A stretch of 21,374 bases of DNA from NCBI GenBank assembly GCA_018398765.1, contig JAHBMJ010000054.1:37081-58454 (forward strand), in the 5' to 3' direction. A program made the translations under genes and the position numbers. Shown piece after piece: positions 20,138 through 21,374 of this stretch. Position 1 is the first letter of the stretch. The number at the start of each line of letters is the position of its first letter. Origin of the DNA: Chromera velia (Eukaryota > Sar > Chromeraceae). The notes under the pieces were generated by a model. It did no database searches. It saw only the letters and a list, made by a program, of their open reading frames with translations, and was not told the DNA's origin.

Positions 20138-21143
20138 CTAGGGTATTTCACTCTGATGGAGGTGTACTAGGTTTTATAGTAGAAAACCTTACAAAAAAAC
20201 AGTTTTTAGACATTTTTTTAAATAGATTCCTAACCCAATTTTGCTAAAAAGTCATTTGAACACATAATCACATGTAAAATCCTTGGTTTGGCAAGGTTAT
20301 ATTAGGTTAAGGGTAAGTTTAAGGGGTGTTGCCAATGAAGGTTCGGACACAAGGTTACAGAACCTTCATTTTAACGTTGTCATCTTTTGAAACCTGCTTG
20401 AACCTGCCAATACCAGTATTAACATAGTATAAACTAGCCTCAAACTGTTCAAAACAAACTTAAAACTGATGATTTGACTCTTCAAAACTGTTATTGAGAC
20501 ACCTTGTCTCAGTAAGCTAAGCAGTCATGCACACGGGAAAAATATTGTCAATTAAATTTCGACAAATTTGCGATGGAGCATTCAAGCTGGCAGACAAATG
20601 GAATCAGGGACAACAGAGAAAAGAGTGTGATGGCAATAAAAGATCGAAAGCAGAAAGGTGCTATGGCTGTTCAAGAGAGCCTTTTTCTCAGCTTTTCTCC
20701 CTCATGTCTTCTCTGCTTAGCCCTCTGCTATCTCGCTTGTAGCCACAGAAAGTCAGTTTAATGATATTATTAAGCGTGAAAGTGATGAAAAGGATGAAAA
20801 CTGAAGGAGAGTTGAGTCATATGGTTTTGAAATCATGTCTGCTGGTGTGAATGAAGTGATTTGAAGCAGGTTATACCAGGTTACATAAGGTTTAGGTAGG
20901 TTAAGTGTTAGGTTACATAACGATGTTTTACTACTCTTAGAACCATAAGTGGCAACATGATAAAAACCTTAAATAACCATCATAAATCATGATGTTACAA
21001 GTCTTTTTTTAAGTTCATGAAGGTTCTTTTAGGTAAAGAACCACATTGAGCATACTTTTAAATGTCTAGAGTGTTTTACATACTTGAAAGGGGGAGTATA
21101 AAATTAATTTTTATTATTTTTTTTTTTTAGTGAAATACCCTAG
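20138..21143. mobile_element. hAT-like non-autonomous MITE, 1006 bp
   Basis: Terminal inverted repeats CTAGGGTATTTCACT (20138-20152) and AGTGAAATACCCTAG (21129-21143) match over all 15 bp. They are flanked by an 8-bp duplication GAAGGAAC (20130-20137 and 21144-21151). An 8-bp target duplication and a terminus with an AGGG word fit the hAT superfamily. The interior is AT-rich with many AGGTTA/AGGTTAC words near both ends, which could be subterminal transposase-binding repeats. It has no transposase-like frame; a 71-codon open frame at 20527-20742 shows no recognisable motif. It inserted into the GGAA microsatellite, which continues on the other side. Confidence 0.8.
20334..20370. repeat. Hairpin in MITE, arms AATGAAGGTTC / GAACCTTCATT
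   Basis: Perfect 11-bp arms (20334-20344, 20360-20370) with a 15-nt loop that itself contains AAGGTTAC. A related TGAAGGTTCTTTT word recurs near 21018, toward the other end of the element. Confidence 0.8.
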
Positions 21144-21374
21144 GAAGGAACTTCAAGGAAAGAAAGAAGAAAGAAAAAAAAGAAAGAAAGAAAGAAAGAA
21201 AGTAAGAAAAAAAGAGAGAGAGGAAAGAGGGAAGAAGGGAAGGAGGGAAGGAAGGAAGGAAGGAAGGAAGAAAGAAAGAAGCAGAGAAAAGAAGAAAAAA
21301 AGAAAGAAAGAACGAAAGAAAGAAAGAAAGAAAGGCAGAGAGAGAGAGAGAGAGGGGGGGGGGGGGGGGGGGGG
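21144..21374. repeat. Purine microsatellite ending in poly-G
   Basis: GAAA/GGAA/GA blocks continue the microsatellite interrupted by the MITE. The last 21 bases (21354-21374) are all G, probably a sequencing or assembly terminus rather than biology. Confidence 0.85.

Overview
This is a eukaryotic nuclear window. It holds spliceosomal introns with GT-AG ends, long microsatellites, a decayed Ty1/copia retrotransposon, AT-rich spacers and a hAT-like MITE. There is no prokaryotic gene organisation. The lineage cannot be fixed from the sequence. GC-rich coding DNA, medium-length introns and a DUF7869-like gene would fit a protist such as a chromerid or dinoflagellate relative, but this is only an inference.

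Layout. 1-575: polypurine microsatellite and spacer. 576-640: a candidate orphan plus-strand exon. 641-2170: AT-rich DNA with an 86-bp tandem repeat and a 74-bp direct/inverted repeat. 2450-2710: related hairpin repeats. 2870-4410: pyrimidine-rich, non-coding. 4415-4720: a short plus-strand piece resembling the retroelement's gag. 4730-6240: CT block and decanucleotide array. 6241-14937: copia element on the minus strand, in the order NC, PR, IN, a very long linker, RT, truncated at both ends. 14938-15712: AT-rich spacer. 15758-19944: a seven-exon minus-strand gene whose GT-AG junctions all agree in phase, with motifs of the DUF7869 family. 19945-20137: purine microsatellite. 20138-21143: a 1006-bp MITE with 15-bp perfect terminal inverted repeats and an 8-bp target duplication. 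21144-21374: purine repeat ending in 21 G.

Most interesting observation. The copia reading frame runs through many stop codons that are overwhelmingly TAG (21 TAG, 3 TAA, 5 TGA). From about 10,350 to 7,790 it holds one frame for some 850 codons with no visible indel while crossing nine stops. One TAG sits where copia reverse transcriptases have their conserved Gln. The DUF7869-like gene also has an in-frame TAG inside a long exon. Either this nuclear genome reads UAR as glutamine (perhaps UGA too), or these loci have suffered a biased C-to-T mutation such as CpA-to-TpA. The two explanations can be separated by simple tests. The copia copy itself looks dead: it has a disrupted YxDD box, a Cys-to-Tyr change in the zinc knuckle, several +1 frameshifts and no RNase H.
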